64,000 nucleotides of DNA from Chryseobacterium gleum. GTDB lineage: Bacteria; Bacteroidota; Bacteroidia; Flavobacteriales; Weeksellaceae. Below, one piece after another: positions 62,088 through 64,000 of the stretch; position 1 is the first letter of the stretch; each line of letters starts with the position of its first letter. The stretch is from the NCBI RefSeq assembly GCF_900636535.1, contig NZ_LR134289.1:2294001-2358000 (forward strand). The letters run 5' to 3'. Below the pieces are notes generated by a model. It was not told the origin of the DNA. It searched no databases and saw only the letters and a program-made list of their open reading frames with translations. A program made the translations under genes and the position numbers.

Positions 62088-62171
62088 TTTTGCAAACCGA
62101 AAACACGGAACATTTAGATTATAGCAGGTTTAAGAGAACTATTATCTATACAACAACAGCTGGATATTTAC

Positions 62172-62179
62172 TATATTTG
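62172..62179 (+). promoter_or_regulatory. -7 promoter box giving a leaderless transcript
   Basis: TATATTTG fits the consensus and ends 8 bases before the ATG at 62187, so transcription should begin at or next to the start codon. The -33 element is not evident. Confidence 0.4.
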
Positions 62180-62186
62180 GTAGCAT

Positions 62187-62900
62187 ATGTGGATAAAAGA
62201 AAAACCTCAGCAATTATTGGATTCAGGAAGTACAACAGCCAATTTTTTATACAAAAAAGGAAAGGTTTATGTGATGGATAATCATCTATGTGCAGCGTGG
62301 TGCTGGTTACAGGAAACAGATATCACTAAATCATACGACTTCTATCATATTGACAGACATAATGACCTATTATACCCTATTCCATCTATCAAGGAAGATT
62401 TATTAAATGATAATGTTGATCTTGAAAAAATTACATTTGAAGAATATGTTGAACTTAATGAAAATCATCCGGAGGAACTCAATATAAAAGCTCCGTTGTT
62501 CCGCTGGGATAATTATATATTAAATCTAAATGAAGTATATCCGAATTTCTTTGGAACTACACATTTTATAACCAAAGAGCCATATCCGGAAAATGAATTT
62601 ATAGATTGGGAGTATAAGATAGAAGACTTTCTTAACAGCTTACATCATTGGCTGAAAGATTCCAAAAATGGCGGTATAGTAAATTTGGATATAGATTTCT
62701 TTTATTCTAACAGTAAAGGCTATTATCAGATTTATTCTGATGAATTGATCAGAAAAGTCGGGAATGTATTAGTTGAAAATATGGATAAGATAGATGTCAT
62801 TACAATTGCATTAAGCCCTGAATGCTGTGGAGGTTGGGAAAATGCCTTTAAAACAATGAAAATTCTTGACGAAGTACTCGATTTAGGTATGGAAATGTAA
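62187..62900 (+). CDS. UPF0489/peptide-arginase-like protein
   Basis: 237 residues. Early motif KVYVMDNHLCAAWCW (about 29-43), then YHIDRHNDLLYP (about 52-63) and GIVNLDIDFFYS (about 168-179). These D-x-H and D-x-D-x-F motifs at the right spacing are those of the UPF0489 group, an arginase-fold family that includes peptide arginases that turn Arg into ornithine in ribosomal peptides. No precursor peptide gene is visible beside it. It may act on another protein. The catalytic assignment is from motif memory. Confidence 0.65.
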   Translation: MWIKEKPQQLLDSGSTTANFLYKKGKVYVMDNHLCAAWCWLQETDITKSYDFYHIDRHNDLLYPIPSIKEDLLNDNVDLEKITFEEYVELNENHPEELNIKAPLFRWDNYILNLNEVYPNFFGTTHFITKEPYPENEFIDWEYKIEDFLNSLHHWLKDSKNGGIVNLDIDFFYSNSKGYYQIYSDELIRKVGNVLVENMDKIDVITIALSPECCGGWENAFKTMKILDEVLDLGMEM

Positions 62901-62972
62901 TAACTCTTAGTTGCAACAACTCTATATTTTTTTGATAACAAAATCAAGATTAAAAGTAGTTTAGAATGACAA

Positions 62973-63004
62973 TTGACAACTAAAACGATTAATTTGTATA
63001 TTTG
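62973..63004 (+). promoter_or_regulatory. Promoter of the two-gene operon at the right edge
   Basis: TTG (62973-62975) and TATATTTG (62997-63004) are 21 bp apart. Transcription should begin near 63010, leaving a 20-base A-rich leader. Confidence 0.5.
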
Positions 63005-63030
63005 GTGAAAACAATAACTTTAATAACTTA

Positions 63031-63576
63031 ATGACAGAACTTCATCTTGATCTTACTTTAGATAAGCTACAAGGCCCACCAAAAGAGCATATAAAAGTTC
63101 ACAATTATTGGGCTGCTGTTGGACTTGATCGCTATCATAAAGACTCTAAGGCTGAATTTGAATTTACCATTGACGGAAAATCCAGCAAAAACATTGTTAC
63201 TTGGGATTCCAATTTTTCAAAAGTAACAATGAAGGAGGATAAAGATATTGCTAATCACGGTGGTGTTGCATTGGCTTGGTTTGTAATGTCAGTAATAATG
63301 GATTACAAATATGTAGAACAAACTGAAATTGGCGATGGCGTTGACTATAGATTTTCTAAAACTGAACCTGATGATGATGATTTGAATTTTCTTGACGAAG
63401 AATATCATTATGTAGAAATATCCGGTATTTTGGAGGAAAACAAATCAAATACCTTAATAAATCGCATAAAAAAGAAACACGAGCAAATTAATAGAGGTTC
63501 AAAAAGAGACCAATCATCATCTGTCGTTGTCACACTTTTTGCCAAACCTACAACCATAAAAGAAATTCATAAATGA
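63031..63576 (+). CDS. Hypothetical protein, partner of a TPR protein
   Basis: 181 residues, beta-rich and acidic. Blocks that look conserved: VHNYWAAVGLDRYHKDSKAEFEFTIDGK and NHGGVALAWFVMSVIMDYKYVEQTEIGDGVDYRF. No known domain comes to mind. Its stop overlaps the next ATG by 4 bases (ATGA), so the two form a coupled pair. The pair could be a stress or defence module; this is not shown. Confidence 0.55.
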   Translation: MTELHLDLTLDKLQGPPKEHIKVHNYWAAVGLDRYHKDSKAEFEFTIDGKSSKNIVTWDSNFSKVTMKEDKDIANHGGVALAWFVMSVIMDYKYVEQTEIGDGVDYRFSKTEPDDDDLNFLDEEYHYVEISGILEENKSNTLINRIKKKHEQINRGSKRDQSSSVVVTLFAKPTTIKEIHK

Positions 63577-64000
63577 AACCAAAGTTACAACATAGAGAAG
63601 CTATGGATTACTCATTTAAGGCTAAGCAGGCTTTAGATGAAGGTGACTTTGATGCTTCATTAGAACTATACAAAACGGCAGCTAAATTAGAAAGTGAGGT
63701 TGCAGATTTCTATTTCGACAAACCAGACCTTGAACCCACAAGGAGTATACTGGTAAGAAGTGCTGCGTTTTTAAATTTAAAAGCTGGACAGATAGAGGAG
63801 GCACAAAAGTTTATTTTTTTTGGGTTAACTAACAGTAAAGATGAAGAGGTTAAGGAACAATTGTATGACGCCTTAGAGATTTTAGTTTCTTTAAAAAATA
63901 TTAATCCTTTTGGGCAGACAAAAGAATATACCTATTTAAGTATTCTTAGACAAAATAGCACACATTATACTATTGAGCCTACCAAGCTTGAATTTGGTCA
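63573..64000 (+). CDS. TPR-like protein (C-terminus outside window)
   Basis: 142 residues up to the right edge, still open. Helical hairpins such as YSFKAKQALDEGDFDASLELYKTAAKL and RSILVRSAAFLNLKAGQIEEAQKFI fit TPR-type repeats. Coupled by ATGA overlap to the 63031 gene. It probably provides a protein-binding scaffold for that partner. Its remaining part cannot be seen. Confidence 0.6.
   Translation, partial: MKPKLQHREAMDYSFKAKQALDEGDFDASLELYKTAAKLESEVADFYFDKPDLEPTRSILVRSAAFLNLKAGQIEEAQKFIFFGLTNSKDEEVKEQLYDALEILVSLKNINPFGQTKEYTYLSILRQNSTHYTIEPTKLEFG

Noticed and set aside
62090..62281. 63-codon plus-strand frame before the arginase-like gene
   Set aside because: It overlaps the real gene in another frame and has no family resemblance.

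Overview
The window reads as a low-GC Bacteroidota chromosome, most likely a flavobacterium of the Chryseobacterium group. The signs are TAnnTTTG -7 promoter boxes, A-rich leaders in place of Shine-Dalgarno sites, a SusC/SusD pair, TPR-AraC hybrid regulators, DUF6520 and DUF6876 proteins, and a Bacteroidetes-type (tra/mob) conjugation module. No tRNA, rRNA, CRISPR array or integrase gene was found, so the ends of the mobile region are not visible.

Layout. 1-4.8 kb: an SOS-like mutagenesis cassette, with an S24/LexA-type repressor divergent from a Y-family polymerase and a DnaE-type polymerase, and a palindromic operator between them. 4.8-14 kb: a minus-strand block of accessory genes that looks like a defence island (Mrr-like PD-(D/E)xK protein, DUF262/DUF1524 GmrSD-like protein, a second PD-(D/E)xK protein, a DUF6236-like protein, an AbiU2-like HEPN protein and several unknowns). 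14-21.3 kb: a secreted toxin locus: two transglutaminase-like exported proteins, a short RHS-core toxin with a restriction-endonuclease-fold tip, and a string of immunity-like genes. 21.3-33.3 kb: a SusC/SusD/S9-peptidase operon facing a lipoprotein, MauE/DoxX and DUF6520 unit, with a TPR-AraC regulator beside it. 33.4-54.9 kb: the conjugation module (relaxosome protein, relaxase, ParA, TraE-TraN type IV secretion genes, coupling protein, M23 peptidase, DUF4099-type proteins). 55-64 kb: cargo: another PD-(D/E)xK protein, small unknown regulators, an intact IS3-family element, ArdC-like antirestriction protein, a DUF6876 protein, a peptide-arginase-like protein and the start of a two-gene TPR operon.

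Main points for a second look. (1) Two structured RNA elements (about 15051-15196 and 21740-21875) share one fold although the sequence of their outer stem differs, share a possible long-range pairing to a 3' CACGC segment, and each follows a consensus promoter and precedes genes for exported proteins. (2) The VirB4-type ATPase TraG carries a complete DnaJ J domain (HPD motif) between its Walker A and Walker B regions. (3) Three genes in the conjugation module (traG, the M23 peptidase, a small minus-strand gene) are each broken by a single base in a homopolymer run, which points to sequencing error, slippage or decay. (4) The DUF6520/MauE/Sus/peptidase neighbourhood looks like a small cysteine-containing exported-peptide system.
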